The position numbers and the translations under genes were made by a program. The notes beneath the pieces are model-generated. The model saw only the letters and a list, made by a program, of their open reading frames with translations. It had not been told where the DNA came from and made no database searches. From Confluentibacter flavum (GTDB taxonomy: Bacteria > Bacteroidota > Bacteroidia > Flavobacteriales > Flavobacteriaceae), in assembly GCF_002843175.1 (NCBI RefSeq), contig NZ_PJEO01000056.1, positions 1 through 64,000 of the forward strand: 64,000 nucleotides of DNA, given 5' to 3'. Shown here piece by piece: positions 1-8,618 of this stretch (position 1 is the first letter of the stretch; every line of letters starts with the position of its first letter).

Positions 1-19
1 TAACGTGAGTTCGATGTAA
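1..19. repeat. Left terminal inverted repeat of the IS982 element
   Basis: TAACGTGAGTTCGATGTAA; pairs with 1011-1029 with a single mismatch (T/C at position 15 of the repeat). Confidence 0.85.
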
Positions 20-925
20 TTATAAAGTTAAATACAGTTGCTTTGTATCGACGAAGTTGTTTTTTAAAGAAGGTTTTCTATCTTTAAAATTATAGGCAAT
101 AAGTGAGGCAAAAATATTATTGAAGTAGTTGGTTACGCTTCTATGTCTAGAATGTTCAACTTGGCAAATGTTCTTGAGTTGGTCAAAAATAGTTTCGATA
201 ATGGCCCTTTTTCTTAAATGATAAGCATCTTGCACAGGGGTCAATAGTTTTGTTTTCATGTTCTTTTTAAGCTTGGTTACCAGATGCACTCCATTATAGA
301 ACAACTCAGTAAATAGATCTTTGGAGATGTAGCCTTTGTCACCAAAGAGCTTCCCAAACAGCTTTTTAACAAAGGCTTTGAAGCGTAAAGGTTTTCTATC
401 ATCCACATTGCCTTTAGTTATCATAAAATCAATGATACCGCCTTGGTCATTGGTGATTATGTGCAATTTGAAACCATAGAACCAACCCAGGGAACATTGT
501 CCCCTTTGTGCCAAATCCTTGAATACCCTATGTTGGTTAATTCTTCGCTTGTCACAAACCCTTAGGGGCGTAGAATCTATAAAACTAATCCCCGTACAAT
601 TTGCCAATCCACAAACTTTGAGGTAAATAGCCAGGGGCATAAAGCTTTGCCCTTTGAGTTCCACCATACGATTATAGGATACCAGGTTTGGAAAATAACT
701 GGTTAGATGTTTTGAGACATAGCCTATATAAAAATCCTTGAAGGTTTTATACCCGGATAAATGGAAAAGCACTTGAATGGTCATTACTTCAGAGAGGCCC
801 ATTTTTGAAGCTCTGGTGCGCTTTTTTCCATTGGCCAGTAGGCTTTTTTGCCAAAAAGGGACAAATTCAAGACAAAAATCATCAATAGAACAGAAAATTT
901 CAGTAATTTTAGAATCGGAAATCAT
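20..925 (-). CDS. IS982-family transposase
   Basis: DDE transposase of 301 residues, the usual length for IS982. The catalytic triad is visible as D117 in FIDSTPLRVCD, D196 in FGDKGYI and E244 in AIIETIFDQL, with the basic stretch HLRKRA before the glutamate. The reading frame is uninterrupted, so the enzyme could be active and would cut and join the ends at 1-19 and 1011-1029. The start ATG at 925 is followed upstream by about 85 bp of AT-rich sequence before the right inverted repeat. No accessory gene is present. Confidence in the family is high from both the sequence and the ends. Confidence 0.93.
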   Translation of the reverse strand: MISDSKITEIFCSIDDFCLEFVPFWQKSLLANGKKRTRASKMGLSEVMTIQVLFHLSGYKTFKDFYIGYVSKHLTSYFPNLVSYNRMVELKGQSFMPLAIYLKVCGLANCTGISFIDSTPLRVCDKRRINQHRVFKDLAQRGQCSLGWFYGFKLHIITNDQGGIIDFMITKGNVDDRKPLRFKAFVKKLFGKLFGDKGYISKDLFTELFYNGVHLVTKLKKNMKTKLLTPVQDAYHLRKRAIIETIFDQLKNICQVEHSRHRSVTNYFNNIFASLIAYNFKDRKPSLKNNFVDTKQLYLTL

Positions 926-1010
926 AGCGAAATATTTAGTTATATAATTGAAATTCAGAACTTTAATTTACTAAATTTTTCGCTTTTTTATTATAAATAA
1001 ATCAACTTTT

Positions 1011-1029
1011 TTACGTCGAACTCACGTTA
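1011..1029. repeat. Right terminal inverted repeat of the IS982 element
   Basis: TTACGTCGAACTCACGTTA, complement of the left end with one mismatch; it lies upstream of the transposase start. Confidence 0.85.
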
Positions 1030-1071
1030 TTTAGCAAATTTACCATGGCAATTAGCATAGCTTTAATACAG

Positions 1072-1476
1072 CTATGACTCTACCATTTGTTTTCTAACTC
1101 TTTCAAGGTTGGTTACTTTTAAAGGTTTGGAGAGAAATCCTTGAATGAAAGGATAAATTTTTGCTTTTTCAGTAAAATCCTCAATTGAGGAAGATAGTAT
1201 ATATATGGTGAATTGGTTTTTCACGCATTCATCAAATTGCATGAAAACCTCTAAAAATCCCCATCCTGTCATAGAGGGCATATTTATGTCAAGAAAAAGG
1301 ACAGTAGGTAAAGTTTCATGACCTATAATGTACTCCCCTTTTATAGAAGCAAGCCCATCTTCAGGCATAGTAAACATCTTTACCTCTGCATCTCTGTCAA
1401 AGCGTTTAATAGTATATTTACATATCATATTATTGGTGTCGTCATCATCAACCAACATGTAGCGTTGTTTTTTCAT
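1072..1476 (-). CDS. Single-domain response regulator (CheY-like)
   Basis: A receiver domain of about 134 residues with no output domain. It has the acidic pocket in MLVDDDDTNN, the phospho-acceptor Asp in VLFLDINMPSMTGW and the conserved Lys in FLSKPL. The frame stays open further upstream to 1578, but the receiver fold begins at MKKQRYMLVDDD, so ATG at 1476 is chosen. That start lies inside the last codons of the upstream kinase gene (29-bp overlap), which implies translational coupling and co-expression. It probably receives phosphate from that kinase or passes it on; with no DNA-binding domain the output is likely through protein contact. The IS982 element begins 42 bp after its stop. Confidence 0.88.
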   Translation of the reverse strand: MKKQRYMLVDDDDTNNMICKYTIKRFDRDAEVKMFTMPEDGLASIKGEYIIGHETLPTVLFLDINMPSMTGWGFLEVFMQFDECVKNQFTIYILSSSIEDFTEKAKIYPFIQGFLSKPLKVTNLERVRKQMVES

Positions 1477-4105
1477 AATCAGAAATATTATTAAGTGTTT
1501 TTTCTTTGAAGGTAATCGTGAATTTCGTGCCTTTATTAACTTCACTTTCAACTGAAATTTTACCACCGAGCAATTCAACCTGGGTTTTTACCAGGAACAA
1601 CCCCATCCCTTTGCCTTCAATATGATGATGAAATCTTTTATAAAGACCAAAAACCTGTTCCTCTTTTTTAATCAAATCAATTCCCAGACCGTTATCTTCA
1701 AAAGTGATAATTACGGTTCCTTCTTTAATTTCAGATCTTATCTCTATTCTTGGAGGAACTCCCTGCCTGCGGTACTTTATACTGTTTGTTATGAGATTGT
1801 AAAATATACTGTGAAGGTAGCTTTGAACTGTATCTATAGCCGGAATATCAAAATGTGTTGTGACATGTACTTTTTCTTTGTCAATTAAGTTTTGAATACT
1901 AGATTTAATAGTGTCTACCAGATGCTCCAGTACCACCGTTTCTTTCTTAGCATCCATCTCCACTTTTACCTGTAAAATCGCATTTAAATCAGAAATGACG
2001 GTATCCAGACGTTTTACATTATCAAAAAGTGCCTTCAGAAAGCTGTTTTTCTCTTCTTCCTGATAATCTTTGTCACCAATCAGTTCTACAAGCCCAAGAA
2101 TGTTGGCCACTGGGGATCTCAGGTTATGTGACACTATAAATGAAAACTGCTCCAATCCTTTATTTGCCTCCACAAGCTCTTCAGTATGTGCCTTCAGGTT
2201 TTTATTGAGGCCAATGATTTGTAGGTCTGATTGTTTTCTCTCGGTTACATCTTTAAAATAAACGGAAAGTCCGTTTTTGGAGGGATACGCTGTAACCTCA
2301 AACCATTTATCAGCTCTTTCAAAATATTCTACAAAATCTTCTATCGATCGCTCCCTTACAGCTTTTTGATATGAGGTATAGAATTTCGTGCCAATAGCAT
2401 CAGGATAAACATCCCAAAGATTCTTGCCTAATATTTCCTCTTTTGTGCATTCCAACAATTTTTCTGAATGTCGATTCCAGTAGGTCACTTTCCAATCAGT
2501 ATCAACCATAAAAAAGGCATCTCCTATACTTTCAAGAATAATCTCTTTTTCTTCAGAAGCCTTTAAAGCCTCAAGTTCCGAATTTTTAATTTTGGTAATG
2601 TCCTGAAAACTCCCATTAATTTGCACACATTTGCCATCTACAAAAGTTGGCCGGCCTATTTTTCTCACCCAGTGTACGTTTCCTTTGGCGGTTACTACCT
2701 GCAATTCAAGATCGTATGGAAGGTTTTCTGTAAGTGCTTTTGAATATGCATTGGACATAGCGTCCCTGCTTTTTCCTTCTTTATAGAAAAGAATTCCTTC
2801 TTCCAGAGTAGGATTGTAATCCATATCTACTTCATGGATTTCCTTAGTAACAGGGGACCAATACAAACTGTTTTTTTCACAAACAATTTCAAAACTTCCT
2901 ATACGCGCAAATCTGTATGTCTCATCTAATAGCTCTTCCAGTTTCTCTTTTTCTGAAACATCCTGGATTGCGCCAACCATACGCAATGCCTTGCCATTTT
3001 CGTCTCGAAGAATAGTACCTTTTTCTATTACAGAAGCATATTTCCCATCTGCTTTTTTGAGTCGATATTCTGCTATTCTACGGTTTTCCTTCCCTTCAAT
3101 ACCACTATTAAGACTTTTTATTATTTGATTCTTTTCATCAGGATGGATTTTTTCCAGATAGGCCTCTATTGTTGAAGAAAATTCTTCTTGTGAATAACCA
3201 AACATGGAATGAAATGCTTCCCCCCAAACCAAAACGTTTGAAGTGACATCCCATTCATAAATAGCATCTGAGGTCGCTTTGGAGACCAATTCATAACGAA
3301 TATTGCTTTCTTTCAAAGCCTTATCTGCAAGTTTTCGATCTGTCACATCCCTAAAGTCGGCTACGATTCCTTCAATGGCCGAATCTTCTATAAAGCTAGT
3401 TAGGGTCACTTCCAGCCAGCGCCAGCTTCCATTTTTATGCCTTGCCCTCAATGAATAGCCATCAAATGTAGTTTGGGGGTTTGCCACGCATTCTAAAAAT
3501 TTTTCCTGCACACACTCTCGCTGGTTCTCGTGGATAATTTCATATATATTTAATTCGAGAGCCTCCTTTTCAGAATATCCCAAAACTTTTTTCAATGAAG
3601 GGGTAACATAACTGGGCGTGCCATCGGGTGACAAAATTGCCACTGCATCGGCACCATTTTCTATGAGTCTTCTAAATTTGCGTTCATTCTGCTGAAGTTG
3701 AAAGAGGAAACCTTCGCGTTCCTTTTCCAGTTGTTGTGTCTCCAACACATTCTTTATGGCAGAAGGTAACCTCCCCAGCCGGTCTTTTAATACATAATCT
3801 TTGGCACCTCTCTTAATTGCATTTACTGCAAATTCATCAGACATTGTCGCTGTGACAAGGATGACCGGGATCTTATTCTCACGACTCCCCAGCAACTCTA
3901 ATGCCTCAAAAGAGTTGAAAGATGGTAGTGAATGATCGGCCAGGATTAAATCGGGGTCAAAATCATCTAAGGCCTCAAGGAATTTTTCTTTGGAATCCAC
4001 AACCAAACAATCAAACTTAAAACCCACTTGCTTTAGAGCATGTGAAACCAAAAGTGCATCGCTTGGCTCATCTTCCAGATGAAGTATTCTTAAATTATTA
4101 TGCAT
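1448..4105 (-). CDS. Receiver-PAS4-histidine kinase (soluble sensor kinase)
   Basis: 885 residues without membrane segments. Domain order: receiver (about 5-120; acidic EDE near residue 11, phospho-acceptor D57 in LILADHSLP, K107); four PAS/PAC units (about 144-258, 270-388, 395-510 and 520-625, each ending near a DVT/DIT-type motif); HisKA with H660 in FIVSHNLRSP; and an HATPase domain with N box NLITNSIKY, G1 EDNGLGI and G2 GKGMGLFLV. This is a cytoplasmic multi-PAS sensor that is itself controlled by an N-terminal receiver. Its 3' end overlaps the response regulator ending at 1072. The response regulator at 4166-4612 is 60 bp upstream, so 1072-5555 may be one transcription unit acting as a relay. 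The signal sensed is unknown. Confidence 0.9.
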   Translation of the reverse strand: MHNNLRILHLEDEPSDALLVSHALKQVGFKFDCLVVDSKEKFLEALDDFDPDLILADHSLPSFNSFEALELLGSRENKIPVILVTATMSDEFAVNAIKRGAKDYVLKDRLGRLPSAIKNVLETQQLEKEREGFLFQLQQNERKFRRLIENGADAVAILSPDGTPSYVTPSLKKVLGYSEKEALELNIYEIIHENQRECVQEKFLECVANPQTTFDGYSLRARHKNGSWRWLEVTLTSFIEDSAIEGIVADFRDVTDRKLADKALKESNIRYELVSKATSDAIYEWDVTSNVLVWGEAFHSMFGYSQEEFSSTIEAYLEKIHPDEKNQIIKSLNSGIEGKENRRIAEYRLKKADGKYASVIEKGTILRDENGKALRMVGAIQDVSEKEKLEELLDETYRFARIGSFEIVCEKNSLYWSPVTKEIHEVDMDYNPTLEEGILFYKEGKSRDAMSNAYSKALTENLPYDLELQVVTAKGNVHWVRKIGRPTFVDGKCVQINGSFQDITKIKNSELEALKASEEKEIILESIGDAFFMVDTDWKVTYWNRHSEKLLECTKEEILGKNLWDVYPDAIGTKFYTSYQKAVRERSIEDFVEYFERADKWFEVTAYPSKNGLSVYFKDVTERKQSDLQIIGLNKNLKAHTEELVEANKGLEQFSFIVSHNLRSPVANILGLVELIGDKDYQEEEKNSFLKALFDNVKRLDTVISDLNAILQVKVEMDAKKETVVLEHLVDTIKSSIQNLIDKEKVHVTTHFDIPAIDTVQSYLHSIFYNLITNSIKYRRQGVPPRIEIRSEIKEGTVIITFEDNGLGIDLIKKEEQVFGLYKRFHHHIEGKGMGLFLVKTQVELLGGKISVESEVNKGTKFTITFKEKTLNNISDYEKTTLHVG

Positions 4106-4165
4106 AGTATTGTTTTAGTAAGCTTAAAAAAAGTGAAATGATGAGCTTCACTCAGGAGCCCTTTT

Positions 4166-4612
4166 TTATTCCCTGGGTGTTTGATTGACCAATAACCAGT
4201 ACAACCCTAAATCGGCCACTGTTTTGGAAAATTTCTCAAAATCCACCGGCTTAACGATATAGCTATTCACCCCAAGACGATGACTCTCAGCAATATCTTT
4301 TTCTTCCTTGGATGAGGTCATCATTACCACGGGAATACCTTTTGTGCGATCATCTGCTTTAAGATGGCGCAGTACTTCAAGGCCGTCAACCTTTGGCATT
4401 TTTAGGTCTAAAAAAATAACTTTAGGTTTTTCGGCTAAGTTTCTACCCTCATATTCGCCTTTTCCGAAGAGAAAATCCAACGCTTGAGCACCATCATATA
4501 CATGAACGAGGTTATTTGCAAGGTTGTGTTTTTTCAGAGCCCGTATGGCAAGCATAGCATCAGACATATTATCTTCTACTAACAAAATTTGAAATTCTTT
4601 ATTCGGCATCAT
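4166..4612 (-). CDS. Rcp1-like single-domain response regulator
   Basis: 148 residues: receiver domain with LLVEDN at the start, the phospho-acceptor Asp in VIFLDLKMPKVDGLEV and Lys in YIVKPVDF. The extended loop between beta-2 and beta-3 (YDGAQALDFLFGKGEYEGRN) is typical of Rcp1-type partners of phytochrome-like kinases. Two adjacent ATGs (4612 and 4609) are possible starts; both overlap the end of the upstream kinase gene by 11-14 bp, so the pair is translationally coupled. There is no output domain. Confidence 0.88.
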   Translation of the reverse strand: MMPNKEFQILLVEDNMSDAMLAIRALKKHNLANNLVHVYDGAQALDFLFGKGEYEGRNLAEKPKVIFLDLKMPKVDGLEVLRHLKADDRTKGIPVVMMTSSKEEKDIAESHRLGVNSYIVKPVDFEKFSKTVADLGLYWLLVNQTPRE

Positions 4613-5555
4613 TTGTTTTTTTAATTTTTATTGGCAGGGAAACATAAAAGCAGGCACCATCACCAACTTTTCCTTCTGCCCATACTTCTCCTCCATGTTT
4701 TGCGGCTATTTTTTGTACAATAGCCAATCCAACCCCGGTGCCTTCAAATTCAATACTACTATGCAGGCGTTCGAACACGCCAAACAATTTATTATAATAA
4801 CGCGGGTCAAAACCGGCGCCATTATCTTTTACATAAAACACCTGTTCCCGGTTACGGGAGTAACTCCCTATTTCTATATTGGCTTTTTCTTTCTTGCCTG
4901 TATATTTGAACGCATTTGAAAAAAGATTAAAAAACAATTGTTTCAACATATTTTTATCTCCTTCAACGTTGGGTAATTTCTGCAGGTTAAGATCAATGTT
5001 CCTTTTAGGCTCAAGTTTTGTCAATTCTGCGACTATGCTTCCTACTATTTCATTCATATCAATGGTATCCCGAAAGATATCCTGTCTTGAAAGACGGGAA
5101 AACTCCAGCAAATTATCAATCAATTCGCCCATTTTCCTTGCGTTACGAATAATTTCTGAAAAAAAGATCTTTGCTTCTTCGTCGAGCTGGTTTATATAAT
5201 CTTTGGCCAAAACTTCTGAAAACCCTGAAATGGCCCTTAATGGTGCTCTTAAATCATGGGAAACAGAATAAGAAAAAGCCTCCAGCTCTTTATTAACCTC
5301 TTCCAATTCTACAGTTCTTTTTTCCTTTTCCAGAATTTGATATGCGAGTTCTTCATTTACTTTTATAAGTTCTTCTGCTCTTTTTTCTTTTTCTTCAATC
5401 TGAAAAGAGAGTTCCTTTACAGCCTTTGCCAGCTTAATGGCAATTTCATTTTTTTCTTCATCCTTTGCTTCTAATGCTTCTTCAGAGAGTTCAAGGGCTG
5501 TGATTATACTCTCCTCAGATCCTGAAATAGGATGTCTTTCATATTTTTTTATCAT
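4599..5555 (-). CDS. Coiled-coil sensor histidine kinase (phytochrome-type transmitter)
   Basis: 318 residues. The first 90 form a charged heptad-rich coiled coil (repeated KEKR/EELIKVNEEL units) with no recognisable sensor or membrane segment. HisKA follows with H100 in YSVSHDLRAPLRAI, then HATPase with NLFSNAFKY, VKDNGAGFD and GTGVGLAIV. The transmitter resembles those of bacteriophytochromes, but the light-sensing module is absent, so input probably comes through a partner docking on the coiled coil. The gene overlaps its response regulator by 14 bp. The roughly 550-bp upstream gap probably holds the promoter of this four-gene signalling unit. Confidence 0.87.
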   Translation of the reverse strand: MIKKYERHPISGSEESIITALELSEEALEAKDEEKNEIAIKLAKAVKELSFQIEEKEKRAEELIKVNEELAYQILEKEKRTVELEEVNKELEAFSYSVSHDLRAPLRAISGFSEVLAKDYINQLDEEAKIFFSEIIRNARKMGELIDNLLEFSRLSRQDIFRDTIDMNEIVGSIVAELTKLEPKRNIDLNLQKLPNVEGDKNMLKQLFFNLFSNAFKYTGKKEKANIEIGSYSRNREQVFYVKDNGAGFDPRYYNKLFGVFERLHSSIEFEGTGVGLAIVQKIAAKHGGEVWAEGKVGDGACFYVSLPIKIKKTNDAE

Positions 5556-6104
5556 GCTATTTCTTTTTTAAAATCACTTTTCCTAGGGTGAATTGCAGAA
5601 AAGCCTTAAGCTGAAACACTTTTGATCAGAAAATTCAAAACTTCATTTGAACATTCATATAATGCACAATGCCTGTGCAGGAATGGTTTTTGTGTATTTT
5701 AACGATAAAATATAATATATTATCGGAGGATGGGCGCGTAAAGATAATATTTTTCCTTACACTTTAACGATTGATTAGTTAAATTTTAAAACTATTCAAT
5801 AGCAGACAGGCTGAAGAATATGAAAATTACCATTGAGAACATTTGTGCTTATTTTTCTACTTTAAAAGGCATACGGAATCCCTAAAGTTAATCGGAAATG
5901 TAAAATGATATTTTAGGAATAAAGTATCATGCGATAATAAATCTTTGAAACTCACAATAAAATAAAAAACGTAAATAAAAGCCTATAAAACGTCACATAG
6001 TCCAATACCAATTTAACTTAAACAACCTCTATAAATTAAAATTTTTAGAGGTTGTTTTTTAATTATATTAATGAACTTATATAATCAGGAAATAAGTTCA
6101 TGCA
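5556..6104. other. Intergenic region between kinase gene and mscS gene
   Basis: 549 bp without a supported gene. It should contain the promoter of the minus-strand kinase gene at its left side, but I see no convincing TAnnTTTG box. At its right side lies the hairpin at 6021-6056 that likely ends mscS transcription. Short AT-rich runs (for example 5701-5725) have no recognisable function. Confidence 0.5.
6021..6060. terminator. Hairpin terminator downstream of mscS
   Basis: Ten-bp perfect stem AACAACCTCT (6021-6030) with AGAGGTTGTT (6047-6056), a 16-nt AT-rich loop, and a T run on the plus strand. It lies 45 bp beyond the mscS stop. The T tract is stronger on the plus strand than on the gene's own strand, so it may work both ways or chiefly block plus-strand read-through. 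Confidence 0.65.
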
Positions 6105-7016
6105 TTAATCACCAGCTTTACCAGTAGTTTCTTCTTTATCCATATTTAACTGCAATTTGTTTTTTCCAAAATCCAATGTACGAATTGGGAAAGGAATATG
6201 GATTCCTTCTTTATCAAAATGAGTTTTAATAAGCTTTACGGCTTTATGTTTTGCCTCATATTCTTGTTTTGTACTCACTAAATCAACCCAAAAACGTGTA
6301 ATGAAATTTATAGAACTATCCCCAAATTCTGTAAAGAAAAATTCCACTGCCTCTCCTTTTTTCTGATTAAAATTTTCGGAAATGACACGCAAAACTAAAT
6401 CTTCAACTTTTTGCAAATTACTTTCATAACCTATACCACAACTCACCGTAATTCTGCTACGGTCACTCAAAGAATAGTTTGTAAAACTATTTTCAATAAA
6501 TTTTGTATTGGGAATAATAACATAATTATTATCAGTTCTTCTCAAAACTATATTTCGAAGGCTAATTTCTGAAACAAAACCGCTAGTATCATTAGTTTCA
6601 ATAAAATCATTAATCCTAATATTAGGCATAAATGATAATATTATTCCTCCAAAAGTATTACTTAAAGTACCCTGAAGTGCCAACCCAATAGCAAGGCCTA
6701 CTACCCCAGCTCCAGCAAGCACGCTTGTTAAAACTTTGTTTAGATCCAATACCCCTAGCGCAATAAAAAATCCAATTAAAAAGACTAAAACAAAAACAAT
6801 CTTTGCAACTATATCTTGAATGGATTTCTGACCGATTCTACTCAAAAGAAATTTTTGTAACACATTTCGAACGCCTTTAGCAATAAAATAGAAAACAACA
6901 ATAACTATAAATGCCAGAACAAAATTTGGTAATTTTAATATGATGGCATCTAGCCACCCATCTAACTTATCCCATAATTTACTAATGGTGTTCTCTAAAG
7001 AAAATTTATCTTTCAT
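6105..7016 (-). CDS. mscS: MscS-family small-conductance mechanosensitive channel
   Basis: 303 residues. Three hydrophobic segments lie at about 28-50, 68-88 and 95-118; the last, rich in Gly and Ala (SVLAGAGVVGLAIGLALQGTLSN), is the pore-lining TM3. The MscS beta domain follows (FGGIILSFMPNIRINDFIE, IVLRRTDNNYVIIPN) and then the alpha/beta cytoplasmic domain. It would open under membrane tension and release solutes on hypo-osmotic shock. Length and architecture are those of the simplest MscS class. It is a single gene with its own likely terminator at 6021-6056. Confidence 0.92.
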   Translation of the reverse strand: MKDKFSLENTISKLWDKLDGWLDAIILKLPNFVLAFIVIVVFYFIAKGVRNVLQKFLLSRIGQKSIQDIVAKIVFVLVFLIGFFIALGVLDLNKVLTSVLAGAGVVGLAIGLALQGTLSNTFGGIILSFMPNIRINDFIETNDTSGFVSEISLRNIVLRRTDNNYVIIPNTKFIENSFTNYSLSDRSRITVSCGIGYESNLQKVEDLVLRVISENFNQKKGEAVEFFFTEFGDSSINFITRFWVDLVSTKQEYEAKHKAVKLIKTHFDKEGIHIPFPIRTLDFGKNKLQLNMDKEETTGKAGD

Positions 7017-7183
7017 CCGTTTATAATTATTTTTGTCATTAAAACTAAAATAGGTTTTTTTTGTGAAAGAGGCAATAATTTTGAATCTATTCGGTATTAA
7101 ACCATATGTTAAGTTAGAAAGGTTTATTTATTATTTACACCAGTAAATCACTTATTTGAATGAGAGTTCAATTATTAAAAGCC

Positions 7184-8197
7184 TTATTTATAACCTAGAA
7201 TATTGTTATATACCGATATATAATCCTCGACCATTTTTTCTTTACTAAAATTTTTCTCAGCCCAAACTCTACAATAGGAACGGTTAATTTGTTTTATTGC
7301 CGATATGGTTTCAACAGCTTCATCAATTGAATGTACCAGGAAGCCTGTTTTTTCATGCAATATAAGTTCACTCATTGAGCCTTTGTTAAAAGCAATGACA
7401 GGAGTTCCGCAAAACATAGATTCAGCGACGCTCAAGCCAAAGGGTTCTTTAAAGTTTATGGGGTGCAATAAAGCAAAAGCTTCCCCTAACAGTTTGTCGC
7501 GTTTGTCAGGACCGGAACTTCCCGCATAAATAATATCGTCATCGTTCAGAAAAGGGGCCACTTTTTCATTAAAGTATGTTTGATCCTGCACAATTCCTGA
7601 AATAATTAGCTTCATTTTTGCTTTTTTTGCTATTTGTATAGCCTCCCAGGTTCCTTTATCATGGTGAATCCTTCCGAAAAAGAGCAAATAACTGCCCGGA
7701 ACTTCATTCAATGAAAAAAGATTTTTATCAATACCATTGTAAACTGTAGCGGCATAGTTTAATTCTGGGCTACGGTCTGAATTGCTAATGGAGACATAAT
7801 GGCTACTGTTGTTATACTTTTTAAACACCTGTATAATTTTTGCCGATGAGAATCCGTGAATGGTTGTAACCATAGGAGTTTTTATCAGTCCTGAATACGT
7901 CAATGGTAAGAAATCAAAATTGTTATGAATAATGTCAAATTTGTCTGCCTGTTCCATAACATGGGCAATATGCAAACACTCAGCAATTTTTGGGTCTATT
8001 TCTTTATCTTCTTCGTAACCTGTTTGTATAACACCATCAAGCTTGGCTTGTGTTACTGAATCTTTGGTTGCAAAGAGGGTAACATCATGTCCTTTTTCAA
8101 CAAGTCCTTCGGCAATATTTGATGCTACCTGTTCCCAGGGGCCATAATGTCTGGGAGGGGTGCGCCATGCGATGGGTGAGAGTACGGCAATTTTCAT
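7184..8197 (-). CDS. Family 4 glycosyltransferase
   Basis: 337 residues with the two-domain GT-B layout. The N-terminal domain has SPIAWRTPPRHYGPWEQVASNIAEGLVEKGHDVTLF (glycine-poor acceptor loop); the C-terminal nucleotide-sugar domain has LLFFGRIHHDKGTWEAIQIA and the E-x7-E motif EPFGLSVAESMFCGTPVIAF characteristic of GT4. It lacks a signal peptide and is probably cytoplasmic. Donor and acceptor cannot be told from sequence. It stands alone between mscS and the xylan operon, so context gives no pathway. Confidence 0.87.
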   Translation of the reverse strand: MKIAVLSPIAWRTPPRHYGPWEQVASNIAEGLVEKGHDVTLFATKDSVTQAKLDGVIQTGYEEDKEIDPKIAECLHIAHVMEQADKFDIIHNNFDFLPLTYSGLIKTPMVTTIHGFSSAKIIQVFKKYNNSSHYVSISNSDRSPELNYAATVYNGIDKNLFSLNEVPGSYLLFFGRIHHDKGTWEAIQIAKKAKMKLIISGIVQDQTYFNEKVAPFLNDDDIIYAGSSGPDKRDKLLGEAFALLHPINFKEPFGLSVAESMFCGTPVIAFNKGSMSELILHEKTGFLVHSIDEAVETISAIKQINRSYCRVWAEKNFSKEKMVEDYISVYNNILGYK

Positions 8198-8618
8198 ATT
8201 ATACTGCTTTTCTACTATTGATTAAACACAAATTTACACTGCCATACTTTTTAAAGTTCTAAAATCAATTTTTTGGCACAACAACAAGCATTTGGTGAAG
8301 GGATAAAACCTCCATACATTTTTAAAAAATGATCAAATGGGTCTTCGGAATTGTCAATTTGTCTTTTGAATGCTTGTTAATTATCTGATACAATGTAGCC
8401 AAACTTTTTCTGTTTCTTGAATTAAAAAACATATATTATCAACTTCGCGTTTATAACACCGCTTCGGTGTCCCCTAAAATTAACATTTTCCGGAACTCTT
8501 ATAAATAAGAAAATAATTTTTTTGATCGTTGTCTCTTACCTCAACAATAAACCCATGAATCACTAATAAACATGAATGCGTTGTGGATGGTTTCGCTTAC
8601 AACTACCGCCATTCAAAA
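8198..8618. other. Intergenic region between glycosyltransferase and xylan operon end
   Basis: 421 bp without a gene. A possible minus-strand -7 box for the glycosyltransferase, TAAATTTG, reads at 8229-8236. A short GC-containing hairpin ACACCG-CTT-CGGTGT at 8456-8470 may end the xylan operon, but it has no T run. Nothing else is recognised. Confidence 0.45.

Larger units (their letters stand above)
1..1029 (-). mobile_element. IS982-family insertion sequence, apparently complete
   Basis: A 1029-bp element bounded by 19-bp terminal inverted repeats that differ at one base (left TAACGTGAGTTCGATGTAA at 1-19; right arm at 1011-1029 is its complement). It carries one intact transposase gene that fills almost the whole element, with the transposase stop directly beside the left repeat. 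Size and organisation fit IS982 elements. The left end coincides with the first base of the window, so the target-site duplication cannot be checked. It lies 42 bp downstream of a response regulator gene. Confidence 0.9.

Noticed and set aside
1477-1578. Upstream extension of the first response regulator
   Set aside because: The extra 34 residues lie inside the kinase coding sequence and precede the receiver fold; ATG 1476 is adequate.
3226-3238. Palindrome-like AAACGTTTG resembling the LacI-type operator core
   Set aside because: It lies deep inside the PAS kinase coding sequence and is explained by its codons; no promoter is near.
8456-8470. Hairpin ACACCG-CTT-CGGTGT as terminator of the xylan operon
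   Set aside because: No T run on either side and a short stem; kept only as a remark.
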